This document shows, piece by piece, positions 23,285-35,459 of a stretch of 64,000 nucleotides of DNA. Every line of letters starts with the position of its first letter. Positions within the stretch are counted from its first letter, which is position 1. The notes under the pieces were generated by a model. The model saw only the letters and a list, made by a program, of their open reading frames with translations, did not search any database and was not told the origin of the DNA. The DNA comes from Clavelina lepadiformis (taxonomy: Eukaryota; Chordata; Ascidiacea; Aplousobranchia; Clavelinidae): positions 15,321,501 to 15,385,500 of the forward strand of contig NC_135245.1 in NCBI RefSeq assembly GCF_947623445.1. Reading direction: 5' to 3'. The translations under genes and the position numbers were made by a program.

Positions 23285-23693
23285 CTCTTTTTACATATGA
23301 CCTAATTACTTGAATGACCTAATCTGACAGATTGCCGGTTGGCGGGTTGGCGGGTTGGCGGTGGCGGTGGCGGTAGGAGTCCTGAGGTGGCACCACTAAG
23401 CCACCCTTTAGGTCAACAGACTAATTTAAACCGTTATACATCGTATTTCTCGGTTTGTTAACCGTTCCTATCTCTTTGCTTTTATATTTACGTGTTCAGA
23501 TTTTTTTCCTAGCCTAGGAATTCCCAACTCTTTTTATTCCTCACACCTCTGGAAAACATTCGATATAGATTGTCGTATCCTTTGCTTCCATGAAATGTAG
23601 CTTTCAACCAACAAAATAACAGCCGGGGATCCAAAAATTGCCTTTCTCTGCAGGTTTCGCACCCCTTAAAAAGTTAACTCGTAACCTCAAGAG

Positions 23694-24900
23694 CAGTTCC
23701 CAAACTAGGGTCCATACAGTAGTTTCAGAGGGTCCGCAATGAGAATTAGTCTTTAAAGCAGTTTCAGAGGGTCCGCAATGTACAGCAATGATTGTGATTC
23801 CATAATAAAGCTAATTGTCATTATTATTAGTCTTTATATAGTGACATCATGCATCCATTATGCTGTACTACCTGCTATCAGCGAATTGTTCGCATTAGTT
23901 AGAAAGTTGTTACATTATTGAAAGAATCGTGACTGCACTAGTGTACTTGTACAAGAAACATGGGTCAACTGACCCTTGAACAGAGGAGTGACTGTCGCGA
24001 TGTAGATGTGGTAGCAGACTGAGTTGGTAGCACTTAGTAGATAAGAGAGTTCCTGTCAAGTAGCCCTAGACTTCGTCGTCGGAACCATTCATACTAGGAA
24101 ACCACGACTTGTAGAAAGCAAAGCTTGGCTCCTTTGGAAAAATGAGGTCCTTCACATTTTCAGCTATTAAATTTAGTCCTATTTATCAGTTTTTATTAAT
24201 GTTTTTCAGTAAATTATATTATCAGCATTGTAAGATTATTATTATTATAAATGACTCCTATGAAATTCAGATATGACGATTCATTTTTCCAATTTGGGTT
24301 TATCGTGATAAACTCTGCTGGAGAAGAAAAACCACAGTGCGTTTTGTGCCATAATGTTTTGGCAAGCTCTTCACTAAAGCCGTGCAAGTTGAAGAGACAC
24401 TTGGAAACGAACCATTCCAGTTTGCAATACAAAGGTGTAGATTTCTTCAAACGTCATTAACAAAGTTTCTAAAATTCCAGGTTTGATGGCACTGGAATGT
24501 TTTTTCAAGGAAAATGTAGCTGGTTTGAAAGCTTCTAATGTGGTTTCAAGAGAAATAGCCTGTAATGAAAAGTGGTATATGGTACCTTAACCTGTAAGGT
24601 TTACCCACTTCACTACAATGGTTACGTAGCCTACTTGAAAAACATTTGGAAGGCGAATTCTTGTTCTGCGAACCTCTTGACACAACTACAAAGGCAAAAG
24701 ATATATTCAACAAAGTTGACAGATTTTTTCGGAATCATGATCTACGATGAGAGCACGTAGGCCTAATTGGTGTTTGCACTAATGGTGCTCCCGCAATGTA
24801 CGAGGATCGCAGCTGTGGACTGAGGACTTCATTATGTTGCTCTCAGGCTGGCCAAAAACGTGATCATGATTCCGGGGATGGTGTTTCTTTTTAAAGAAGA
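23694..24900 (+). mobile_element. Decayed hAT transposon (ZBED5-like transposase remains)
   Basis: The left tip CAGTTCCCAAACTAGGGTCC (23694-23713) matches the common hAT end CAGTGGTTCCCAAACT. A sub-terminal phrase TTTCAGAGGGTCCGCAATG is present twice (about 23732 and 23762). A frame at 24251-24460 gives a BED-type zinc finger (PQCVLCHNVLASSSL, then LKRHLETNHSS). Further on, around 24660-24800, fragments in other frames resemble FLFCEPL, then IFNKVDRFF, and VCTNGAPAM, which are the transposase core motifs. The transposase is broken by stops and frameshifts and lacks its C-terminal half. No right tip was found; the dispersed repeat starting at 24922 may have replaced it. Confidence 0.65.
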
Positions 24901-24921
24901 GTTTAAAATTTTAAAGAGCTC

Positions 24922-25485
24922 TTGATAACAAGGGAATTTTATAGTACTGTATACAGATCGAATATAGTGTAGAATTCTTGTTTTCAAACATCTGCTTTGC
25001 AAAGCATTGCATTGCGTACCGATGACTTCCTGTTTTCTGTTTTAAGTCATAACATAAATGTCGTGCCTGCCTATCCCGCGGGTATTATTCACAGCTGTTC
25101 AATGCGTTCAGTCTACTAAGATAAGCGCTGTAACATGGACGTCTTTATTCCGTTGCTGTGCCAATGTTTTGTCTAAATGTATTTGTTCAAAGAAACTTCA
25201 ATGTAATCAGTAGGCTATATACAGTTGTTATTCCTGTCTAACCATTGTTGAATTCAATTTGAAGAAGTTCAGTGTCAAGATAGACAAATTTATTGTCATC
25301 TTCACAAGACAATAAGCCGTCAAGGTGAGCAATTAAATCTGTGGGTGAGAAAAATAGACAACGACTTCATGAAACTCGTAGCCTACATCATCACCCGCAA
25401 TAAACATTTCAACAAGTAATTATTGTAGTGGAGTGGGTCAACCTCTTAAGTTCAGGTGCCATATACCCACTTTTCGTTACAAGTT
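24922..25485 (+). repeat. Dispersed repeat R1, copy 1
   Basis: Shares about 450 aligned bases with 34670-35142 in the same orientation, for example CAGATCGAATATAGTGTAG, CTGTGCCAATGTTTTGTC and GTAGTGGAGTGGGTCAACCT. This copy has an extra segment of about 70 bases near 25290-25365. The class is unknown; length and lack of coding potential would fit a solo LTR or a long MITE. Confidence 0.65.
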
Positions 25486-25539
25486 TATTTTTAAAATCTT
25501 AGGTGCACTGTGGCGTTTGGATATAATCAAATTAAACAA

Positions 25540-26175
25540 GTTCTATAATTGGCATTTGTTAAGCAATTTTTGTGTCTCCAGTTAGAGGAAATTGAATGTT
25601 TAAACAGATGTATTATTCGTGGTTAGTAGTTATTCAAACAAAAGAGTTTGAAGTGTTTCAAGTACTATATTGTATTTTTACCGTGTAACGTTTTGATGGT
25701 ACTTTGGTCAAGAGCTTCGGTGACAATAGAATAATATTAGATGTGACATAGCTTGTACGTAGCAATGCAAAAATAACATATGGCACTCGCCCATTGGTCA
25801 AAATATGGGAGTATAAAACCTAATGTTTGGTCTAAATCTCTCTCTTCTCTCTGATCTTTTGTCGCTCTTAGCTATACTTCTGTTCTGCTGAATTGAAGTT
25901 ATTGCTGAATTATTCGGAATTAGAATCATTACTGAATTTGAGTTATAGCTTGGTTTAAATGTGGAAAGATGGTGTAAATGTTTCTAATTTGATACAACCT
26001 ATTCGGACAATATAACATTTAGACTTTATGAAGTTGGTGTTGATTTGAAGAAACATTATAGAGACAGCAAACGCAACGGAGTCAAAGACAATTATCTATA
26101 GGAGTCTAGCAGTAAGACTAATAGTCTTGGCTTTAGGCCTACCTAAAAGCAATCCACACCACCATCCCCACAGCA
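25540..26175 (+). repeat. Dispersed repeat R2, copy 1 (has TATA-like core)
   Basis: Matches 57195-57860 in inverted orientation over more than 600 bases. It contains CCCATTGGTCAAAATATGGG, then GAGTATAAAACC, then a CT-rich run: a CCAAT-like box, a TATA box and a start-like region in the usual order. A solo-LTR nature is possible, but ends and target duplication were not found. At 25598-25605 it has a single GTTTAAAC, the site that holds a 41-bp insertion in the other copy. Confidence 0.65.
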
Positions 26176-28611
26176 CGATAACAAATCCTAAACATGCCCT
26201 CGAAATTTCCCTTAATTTGGTGTAAATATTCATAACTTGTGTGTTTTTTGTTTAGTTTAAATGCATTCTGTGTCTGGTGGCGATGTTAACCTTCCATCGT
26301 TGTAGCACCACTGTAATTCACATATTGAACATAGCCCTCAGGGCTTTGCCGCTTGCTCCCGTTCGTTGATTGTCTGTGAAGGTACTGTAATGAAATGATT
26401 GTTTATCGTTCCTTAGTCTGTAAGGGCGACCACTTCAATTACAAAGTTTGTCTCTTGAATTGTTGTCCTCGAAGTAAATGAGTCTCAGGTCGTTGTTTCG
26501 CTTTTCTTAATCTTAGAATTAATTGTACACCATGACAACTGTATAAACTGATTATATTGTTTCTTGTTTAAACGATTACATTAAATAAGACATTGGGACA
26601 GCTACATAATAAAGTCGACCACTTTCTAGGGTTAACTTAGTAGACTGTGACGCAATGAATAGCTATATATGAAAGAATAACTCACGTCACGATTTATAAC
26701 GATACACAGGAAGTCATGCATAGGCGACACGTAACGCAATGCTTTGCTTTGCTTTGCTTTGCCGATTTCCGTATTCTATGCGGCATTCGATTTGCAAGCA
26801 ATTTTATATTATCATCACAGTACTTTTTTTTGTCCATTCTGCTACAAGGTTTGCTTCATGCATTTCGCTCCCTGCGGTCAACTCCGAAAAATAAACAATA
26901 TATTACAGTCACGTTTGTGCAAACAAGCGATCTAAAGAACTGCCAAAAAGTCAAACGACTTGCACAATGTCGATTCGCGAAGCAATGAAGCGTGTCATTT
27001 GGTGGGAGAAAATACAACCAGCTAGCATGGATCGAAAATGTGTTGATTGATGCGCGCCAATAGATTTGCAGAGGCTGATGTTTGTAGCGAGGAGTTGTGA
27101 AAACGTGATGCACATTAGTAGAGCTGATTGTCAAGTGGTTAGCAAATAAATTTGTTATAACTGGAAAACGCCAGTTGCTATACGGAAATGGAAAAATCAA
27201 CATTTGAGTTAAGATAACCAGATATATACTAAAACACTTGAATGATTAGGAAGTGTTGTTAGGTTAGTTTTTTTCCAAAAAGACTAAATCTAATCGGCTC
27301 AAGTCTTTTAGTATCCTTTGTATTTTCTATATCGTGTCAGTATTGGCTTGTTATTTCTTCTTACAAAACAGCAAGCACATTTTACATTCCAATGTTGCAT
27401 CATACAACATAAAGTTTTCCAGACAGCCAGTGCAAACTCCGTGGCGAATGAAGTACAGTATTTGCTCTGGTTTCAAGTATGCCACGGGAAGTGGTACATT
27501 GCAAAGGATTAAAAAAGCAATACTCTGCTGTGCTGAAGCAGGAAACGTTACTAACTGCTGGCTTATCATATTACGTTAGAGTTGCGTCGTAAATTGATGC
27601 TGTTAAACTGGTTAGCTGCTTTGATATCTTTGTGCTGCCATGAAGACTGTCAGTCTGTCAATATTAAAAGGATAAAAAATCGTACGTTCGAAACTATTTT
27701 CTCAGTTTCTTGTGATAACATATAGCAAACTAAGCCTAAATTAAATATTCTTTATAATCTTAGTCTAACAGGACATAGACCATAAATGGCTAAAATCTAC
27801 TTTACCCATTCTCCAAACCTTGTCGTCTATTATCTTTAACAATTCAGCTACGTGACCTACTTAAGGTGAAATAATTACTCTCATCAATCAACAGTTGCGA
27901 AAAACGCTTCGTGTATTTTAAAAAATTAGCATGGCTAAACAAATGGGTTTATGCAAAAAATCAAGCTTTTTTATGACGTTTCGGTAGTAGTACTTTTATA
28001 GTAGCTTACGTAGAAGATAAGCGTAACTTATTAAACTATGTAGCCTAGCTGTAAGTATGACGGTCCATAGCTATAATGGTTGATAAGAATTAGAAAACGT
28101 GTGATAAATTATGTTCAAAGATGGTCATAAGGGAATTACGTAAGAGTTACTATTGCACTAAAATGTTTTTCTCGGTATGTTTAGAAATAGTAGAAAAACT
28201 TGCTATATAGTATATAGGCTCGATAGCAGTGGCCCGTGACTAAGGAGATTTTACAGTGGTGTAATAAATACAATGAATTGCCGCCAGATATTAGTTATAT
28301 GGAGGTATTGTTTGTCGGTAAATTAAAATTCACACCAACAAATTATAGCCAGAAATGCGTATAGTCAGCTGTACTGTGTCTGGTGCTGCAAGCGTGACAA
28401 CTTGCACTGTAAGTGTATTTTGTAGGACAAAGTCAATGTATTGCTGTTACCACAGCTTATGTTGTTTTACAGTCCACTCTACTCCTACTGCCAATTAACC
28501 TGTCACTAAAACACAGTAACGTGTTGTTGCCGTGACATTTACCGAATCGGGTGTGTGCGGTTTGTTTGGAAGTTGCTGAAGGGCGTTGAGTTTCAATGTA
28601 TAGGTTTACAT
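26176..28611. other. Intergenic, no supported gene
   Basis: AT-rich. Contains a short pentamer run (GCTTT repeats, about 26741-26762) and several short overlapping frames on both strands near 26716-27203 and 27318-27579 with no recognisable similarity or exon chain. Confidence 0.45.
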
Positions 28612-28790
28612 CAGGGGTGTCCAACCCGAGGCCCGCGGGCCACATTTGGCAGCACAATACATCGGAGCCGGAGCTATTTTTCAAACAACTGGCTCCAGGC
28701 CTCCAGCTCCATTTGAATTTCTTGTAGAGCTCCAGCTCCGTTGAAAATGCACGACTCCTTGCTCCGGTTCCCGTTCCAAAGCCCTGCAAA
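28612..28790 (+). mobile_element. Two abutting hAT-type end fragments
   Basis: CAGGGGTGTCCAACCCGAGG at 28612-28631, followed by GCCCGCGGGCCACA, is a typical hAT left end. Right beside it is a GC-rich block with GGAGCCGGAGC and GGCCTCCAGCTCC ending GTTCCAAAGCCCTG near 28787, a second hAT-type terminus facing the other way. Neither has a full partner nearby. A matching CACCCCTG end occurs at 39160, but the flanking 8-mers differ. Confidence 0.5.
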
Positions 28791-30237
28791 TATCAACACA
28801 TTTGTATTTATTCCTTCATTGTTTGGTGAAGTTTGTAGTTGATTTTCTTACAAGCTTAATTTTTCGGTATTTGCCCATAATGATTTTACCTGTGCCTAGA
28901 ATGTTACGTCTTTGTCGGCATTAGTTTATTTATCTATTTGCTTGTTTATGAACAGTTTAATTTAAAAAAGTTCAGGATACGCTTAGGGTTGTGCAAAAGA
29001 AATTATTTGATATTTTAAAATATTTTTCCAATCCCATACAAGAATAGTTTTGAGCCAGCAATAACTACACTGATTTTTCATAAACAATCTGGTTTAAGAG
29101 ATTATCCGAATTTTTTGGAAAATTATTGCAATTGTTTATTTAATGAATGGAAATGGTTGGTTGGCCATTAGTGGTGAAATATTTGTACATTGATTAGAAT
29201 TTAAGTAAACTTATAACTTATGCTGAATACACGCATATTTTTGTTGGTTTAAGTTATAAGCCAACACATTCCCTGTAAGGTATAAAAAATAGTAAGGTAT
29301 ATAAAGGTAAAATCCGCTCGAGCGAAGTCACTGTGTGGATCCAGTCGAACCAAGTCGATTGATTGATTTTCATTTTCCATTTGAAAGTCAAGCAATTCGA
29401 TAGTTTAAAAGTCTTTAACGTAGCGCTATGAATAAAAAATTTTGTATTACTGTGCAGAGAATAGATTTGATGTAACAAAAATTTCATGAAAGCGGAGTAT
29501 AAATGAAAACTAACTTAAACTTATTGTGGCATTGCCTACAAGCAATATGTTTCGTAACAAGTCGTGAAGTGGTTTCAAGTCTCCTCAACTGTCGTTTTTA
29601 CGATGATAGCTGACGAAATACTTAGCACTGCACTTAAACCAAAATTTTTCAAAATCAAGTGCCATCGCACGTATACACTCGCCTCATATTAGTTGTCGTC
29701 ACGGTTATACGCTTATAATTTCACAGCAGTTGATACGTTTGTGCGGAAAAGTAACGAAGGTATTAATGAAACTGCGTATGTTAAATGTCTGTGAAAAGTT
29801 TTTATGAATCATATCAAGAACCTTGGAAGCAAGAGTTGAAATCAGAGTAATATCGGTACGAAAATTAAGAAACGACTAATTTTAGGTTCGGTTGTTAGAG
29901 TTTCGATATTCTAAAATGCCCATTCCTTACGCTAGAAATATGGTAGAGAATCAAGGAACAATCGTTTAGCTTTTGGAAAGGATCCAGATCATCCACGAAA
30001 TTATGTTTAATTGCGAGCTAATAGGGCTGTTTTGAGAAATTTGATTTTGATTTTTGAGATTTTTGTTTGAATTGCATCAGTGCTTTGCTTTGCAATTAGA
30101 AATATACAATAGTGATGCTGCTGCCACAGCTATACAACGCATTTAATGGCTTTTTTCTTACTTCATCTGCAGGTACGAAATAAATATGTTTATAAACGTG
30201 TCAGTTTTGTATTATCGTGATCATATTCGTTGAACAT
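28791..30237. other. 5' flank of the 984-residue gene
   Basis: AT-rich, no supported gene. A strong acceptor-like CATCTGCAG lies at about 30164-30172, 65 bases before the start codon, so a 5' non-coding exon probably lies in this stretch. Confidence 0.4.
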
Positions 30238-33200
30238 ATGCTGGGAAGAAAAATGCCTTGCACATTTCCGATATACTCAAAATCTTCTGTTGTGCATGTT
30301 AAACCTGCGACAAGAAAAATCAATGAACCTGTGGTTGATCCGAAGCCACAGACAAACTCAAATGGACCAAACCTTTCAAGTCAAAGAAAAGTCGAAATCA
30401 AAAATGCCTCGGATAAAGTGAACATCAACGACTTTGTACAACGCTTTGGCACCACGTACACCCAGAGATATTCTTTGGATAATAGCAAACTGTGGGATTT
30501 CCCGAAAGACAGTTTTATCTACGACAACCCAGATGACTATTCCAAAAGTACAGAAACTCGAGAAACCTTACCACACTGTGCCATAAGTACCCCTTCGGTA
30601 CAGCCTGTTGCACAAGTGCCCAGAGGTTCCCGCTCCGTTCATCCAAGATTGCTGTCTCCCGCAGCTATTACTTTAGTAGTACCCCGAGGATTGGCACAAC
30701 CAGTTGCTAGAACGTCGCTAAATAGTGGTCAGATATATACCTCTCAGTCTTTTTCCTTTCCCATTGTTCAACGACCTTCTTTTACGACTCTTGGTAGGAC
30801 ACGCTGCGTGTACCCATCTCCTCGACCATATTATCCGCCCAGTTATCCCACTAACTGTTCGAGCACTTACGACATGACGCGTGTCACCTATTCAGGATGT
30901 GGGTGCTGTTCTTTAAATCGTTATCATTCGCCAGCTGCCCGTAGTTCTACGCCCCAACTGTCATATTCCAACTTGCAAAGGATTTCGTTCAACCCAAACT
31001 GCCGTCCCGTTTATCCTCCTGTTACAGTACAAAAATCCGCTTTCCAGCAACCTCAGTTGAGCCCGATTTTAACTTATAACCAAAACGTTGAAGGAGTAAT
31101 TAGGAAAAAGCCTGCACGCCTGTGTTACGAAAAACCAGCCTTGGCCAAATCGCTGCAGTTGATTGCTAAAGAACATTCCTATTCTACAAAGCCGCCTTGG
31201 CAAGAAGAAGAGACCACTGTGGATTACGTGGTGGAACAGATAGAGCTGTGTTCAGAGCACAAACCGTCAAGAGAGGAATTATTAGTTTACTTGGACTACA
31301 ATGAGGAGAAGAGTAATGGGAAGGTGCCGAGTTTATCGCAAGATGATCAAGGCTACTCCACATCACTGACCATGGATGGAAGATCGGATGAGGAAGTAGC
31401 TCGTCGAATTCAAGTCTATCAGAATCCATCATCAAATCAACACAATAGCTACAGGAAGGAGGAAATTCCTTTTTATAATACCGGATCAAAAGCGATCAGA
31501 CAATTTGCTCGGCGAGCAAAACCCAAGGGAGCTGATGAAGAAATGGGTATTGATAATGACCTTGTGTGGAATCGACCCTTCACAGAAAATGAAAATGTAA
31601 ATAACGCGTCATCGACTTTAGAACTCAGTAACAGCCTTGTGGGTAATACGAATACAAAAAAAGGTTGTTCTGGCAAAAAAATTGATTTTGCTGACTCATT
31701 GTACGGTGCATCAGTGATGGATTGTAACGATAAAGCCTCTGATCGCCTTCCGAAATTAACTTGCATGCCCGAGATGAACGCAGTTGTTGAAGAGTGCGAC
31801 CAAGCAGAAAATGGGAATGACTGTATGATTGTTGACCACCTGCCTCCTGCATTTACCCATGTAAAAGACCTGAGTGAAAACGAATTAGCAAGTGCCGACG
31901 AGTGCAGTTCTCACTCTTCAACAATTAGCCTCGACATAAATCAGCCGTTCAGTGAATCTGATGCTGACCCTGCTACAAATGGTTACGTTGCGTCCAATGA
32001 TACGTCAAACGATACCTCGTCGTTATACGACACAGAAACGGCAGAAAGAACAGAACGCTGCCTACCTCAAGGTCTTGATGCTGGTAGGAGCAGTACGGTA
32101 TCAAACACTAACATGCTGCGTAATGATTCTTCGGACACCGACCGACTATTTCAGTGCATTATCGCAACCCCTCAAGCCACTTTTGACGGTCGTATGTTAT
32201 CAGCAAAAAGAAAAACAGCGCGTCAGTCATTTCGAAGCGTCAAACGCAAGAAGGTTTGTGAGAGTTGCTTGAACAACAACACGTCGACGTGTGAGTCAGA
32301 AGCTTGGAAATCGAGTTGTTCGGAGGACACTTCATCGGTCACTTCATCGGTCACTTCATCGCCCACCTTGTCGTTGACCCCCCTGACAATTTCTACTGTT
32401 CGCAAAACTGTAAAGTTACCGGGGAAATCCCGAGAAGTTTGTCGCTCAACAAAAATTCAAAGAAGAATGGCAAGAATGATGAAGTCAAAAAGGTCGCCGA
32501 ATGAAGTAGAAGCAAATAGTTTAACAAGTGACAGAAATCCTGTCTGGCTTCATCCTTTGGACGACTCATTCTCATGTGCCAGCAGTGACTTAAAACTAGA
32601 CAGCATCCGGAGCTTGAGGGGTAAGGAGCGGGAGGAGCATCTGAGTGATGTAATTCGGTTTGATGAGGATGTTTCCGTGGATACCACTTCATCCAGAACG
32701 GATACGATCCCTTCTCCGAGCATCCTAAAAATGAAAACAGCCTCGACTAAATTCTTTCCGAGATTCAGATCCCTGAAAAAAACAACACATGATCCTTACA
32801 CGGACTCACTGCTAAAATTTATCGAGGACTCCATTGATGTGGACTTCCCGAGGTGCAAAGAGAACATCCTCGTAAGTAAGACTTTAAGTCCGAAAACGAA
32901 TAAAACTGCCCGAATGTCCACTGCCTCATCAAGCAAACGTCCAAGCCTGGAACAAATTTACCGGTCCAACTTAAACCGATTCCTGAGTAATTGCTCCTTG
33001 AAATCCTGTTGTGCTCAGAAGGATAAAAACTGGCCAGACGCCATCGAGCTGAATCCATGCACCGTTAGGTTGCCCAGTTGCGCACGAACTAAAGTTGCTG
33101 ATGGGCCCTTTGCAATGATCCGCTCGTGTCAGGTAATACTAAACGATTTTCTGCATTGATAAGTACCATTTCGTAACAATGTGATATGCGTCCTTGGAAA

Positions 33201-33329
33201 AGTTGAACTGTTGTGTGGTTACTTTTTTATCTGTTTTTTTTTTGGCAACTTCATTCCACTATTTTACAGCGTTGTGTTCATTGGCCATATTGTGCTTCAT
33301 TCAGCGAAATAGCAAAAAGCCGACGATAA
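30238..33329 (+). CDS. Unrecognised 984-residue Ser-rich protein, two coding exons
   Basis: A single frame of 965 codons (30238-33132) is uninterrupted, very long for this AT-rich DNA. I start it at ATG 30238; the frame extends to a GTG at 30217 that is not a likely start. A donor (CAG then GTAATA) at 33132/33133 fits an acceptor at 33269 (TTTTACAG) in the same phase, giving a last exon 33270-33329 that adds 19 residues including RCVHWPYCASFSE. No domain is recognised. The N-terminal third is Pro/Tyr-rich (about 190-290, with CGCC near 230). The middle has acidic patches. Residues about 695-730 are Ser/Thr-rich with SSVTSSVTSS. Basic patches at about 665-680 and 745-760 could be nuclear signals. 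There are no membrane segments or signal peptide. The composition suggests a largely disordered regulatory or cytoskeletal protein. It is most likely a host gene specific to this lineage. Confidence 0.65.
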
Positions 33330-34479
33330 ATTGATAAACGATAAACTGTTTTTGTAGCTTTTTTCGCATGCGATTTGTCTTTCTTTGTCATGATTGAAAC
33401 GTTTGGCGTTTCCCAGAATCCAAAAATTGCCACAAATATTTACGGAATTTCAACACAATCTTGTGATTTTCATCCTTGCAACATTTTTATGCTGACACCA
33501 TGTAAAAAGTTTATTAATATTTTGTTGTTGTTGCGATGCGTTTTTCTCTGTTTCGTTTGGTTGGTCTTCAAATTAAGTTCCACGCCATATTTAGTGGGAA
33601 AAGATCACCAATGAGTCGTTTTGTTTCCTCTTCTTTGCAATTTACACTGTGGATAGTGCCTAAAAGTGTGGTCTTTACCGGGCCAAACCGTATCTCATCT
33701 TGCCAAAGTAGACTCCTATTGAAGTTAATGCGTGCAAAGTCGATTTCTGTCGATTCCACACAGTTATTCCTGTTTCAAATTGCAATCTTTTTCTACCTAC
33801 ACGCTTCTGTTATGCTTACATTTGCGTTGCCGTTGTTCGATTCTTCCCAGTAAACGTTGGCCATACGATATGCGGGTCCTGAGTCTTTATATAGGGAAAC
33901 AGCACGATAGATTACAGTAAATGTTAATTTTCCTTGGTAAATAATAATTAATTGATTATTCTTTGCAGTATTCAATATTGAATCAAAATGCAATTATCGC
34001 ACTGCGACCTGTATAGTATAAAACAATGGTGGGGTGGCCTCCCATGTGTTGGCGGTTAAAATTTTTAAAATAGTTCAATGGACTAACGGGCTACAACAAC
34101 AACGGCTACGACTTCGCATTATAAACGCATTTATTCAGTGTAGGAAGTACGACAGTGTCATGTCACCAATCGCAGTCTTGTGAAAAATAGCATTACGTCA
34201 ATGTTTGACGTGACATTCATTGCTTTAGGCACAAATGTATTGCTGTAATCTATAAAAATGACAGTTTTCTTTCTGAAAGCGACAATGAATGGAAGATTTC
34301 ATATTCAGTGGGATGAAACTGTACTTCATCAACAAATCGCAATACCACAGTGGAACGGTAAACTGGGTTTGTGCCAATTTAGGTTGAATACCGCATTGAG
34401 TCCGCTGAAAGGAATGACTGCCACTATTTCACCCGAAAAATCGTGCATTCAAAGCTATTTTTCACAGTGTTTTGTTAAC

Positions 34480-34640
34480 CTAAGTTACAACTTATAACAT
34501 ATTAACCTAACCTAAATCTACCTTCTAATCTAAATTTAACTTTAATTAAACCCAAAATAACTAAAATTAAGTTTTTCATGCATGTCCTTCTAACCTAAAC
34601 ACCTTTCGTTAACTATACGTGCCTGAGCTGTATTTCTATT
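34480..34640 (-). repeat. Dispersed repeat, copy 2 (TTAGGTTAG-rich)
   Basis: Inverted relative of 7680-7800; on the minus strand it reads AAAGTTAAATTTAGATTAGA followed by TTTAGGTTAGG. Confidence 0.55.
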
Positions 34641-34669
34641 TTTGGATGATTTTGCACAGATCGGGTTGT

Positions 34670-35142
34670 GATAATAAGGGGATATTATAGTATTCAGATC
34701 GAATATAGTGTAGTCTTCCTGTTTCCAGAAATCTACTTTGTGAAGCTTTGCATTGTGTTGCAATGACTGTTTACCGTTTTAAGTATAAATATGGTGCTTG
34801 TGTATCCTGTGTGCATCATTAGCATTATTATTCACAGCTGTTCAATGCAGCAAGTCTACTGAGATGAGCGTTGCAACATGGAAATCTTTATGCTGTTGCT
34901 GTGCCAATGTTTTGTCTAAATGTTTCTGTTCAAAGAAACTTCAATATAATCAGTATATACAGTTGTTATTCCTGTGTAACCATTGTTGAATTTAATTTGA
35001 AGAAGTTCAGTGTCAAGACAGACAACGACCTCATGAGACTTATATATCATCACCCGCAATAAACATTTTAACAAGTAATTATTGTAGTGGAGTGGGTCAA
35101 CCTCACAAGCTTGGTGCCATATACCCACTTTCCATTACAAGG
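34670..35142 (+). repeat. Dispersed repeat R1, copy 2
   Basis: Same orientation as 24922-25485, diverged by many substitutions and small gaps. It ends near CATATACCCACTTTCC. It lies 170 bases before the hAT element at 35324. Confidence 0.65.
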
Positions 35143-35459
35143 TTTACAAAAATATTATACTGGACAAGTTTTTCCAGGTCCATCTTGTAGCTTAATAAAC
35201 TTTTGCAGTACAGTATAGCTGCGTAAGATTGCTATAGCCGCCTAAAATTAATTAAACGTAAGATATGCGGGCCCTGAGCATAGATATCTTATATATAATA
35301 ATATATTGCTCTATAGTATAGATCAGTGTTTCTCAACCCCGAGTCCGCGTAAGGTTTTTGTGAGTCCGCAAGCCCATCAATTACCGTATACTGTATAACA
35401 CTGGGGAACAATTTTGAACAAAAAATTTGTTGACTTTCATTTTGCACTTGATTTAGGCT

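Larger units (their letters stand above)
11798..23398. mobile_element. 11.6-kb palindromic element carrying paired IAP genes
   Basis: Two arms of 5,464 bp (11798-17261 and 17935-23398) are inverted copies. Every frame and landmark I compared obeys the single rule that left plus right coordinate equals 35196, so no insertions or deletions separate them. I found one base difference, near 11820 (T on the left, C in the matching right strand). The outer tips read GTGGTGCCACCTCAGGACTC, and both are bordered by TA, as expected of a TA target duplication. The flanks differ completely. Each arm holds a Maverick/Polinton-like gene fragment and a BIR-BIR-UBA-RING gene. I see no integrase, capsid or protease in it, so membership of a known family is unproven. 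Alternatives: a segmental inverted duplication of a host IAP locus, or an assembly artefact; the unique centre and different flanks argue against the latter. Near-identity implies recent origin or gene conversion. Confidence 0.8.
17935..23398 (-). repeat. Right arm of the palindrome
   Basis: Mirror copy of the left arm: position x on the left corresponds to 35196 minus x. All genes in this arm are on the minus strand. The outer tip ends CACCACTA at 23391-23398. Confidence 0.9.

Noticed and set aside
11798-23398. Calling the palindrome a complete Polinton/Maverick
   Set aside because: No integrase, polymerase core, protease, ATPase or capsid was seen, the arms are far longer than usual terminal repeats, and the tips fit a TA border and not a 6-bp duplication.
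26716-27579. Cluster of short frames on both strands
   Set aside because: No similarity, no paired splice sites and low-complexity stretches; treated as intergenic.
30217-30237. Start of the orphan gene at 30217
   Set aside because: The codon is GTG. The first ATG in frame is at 30238.
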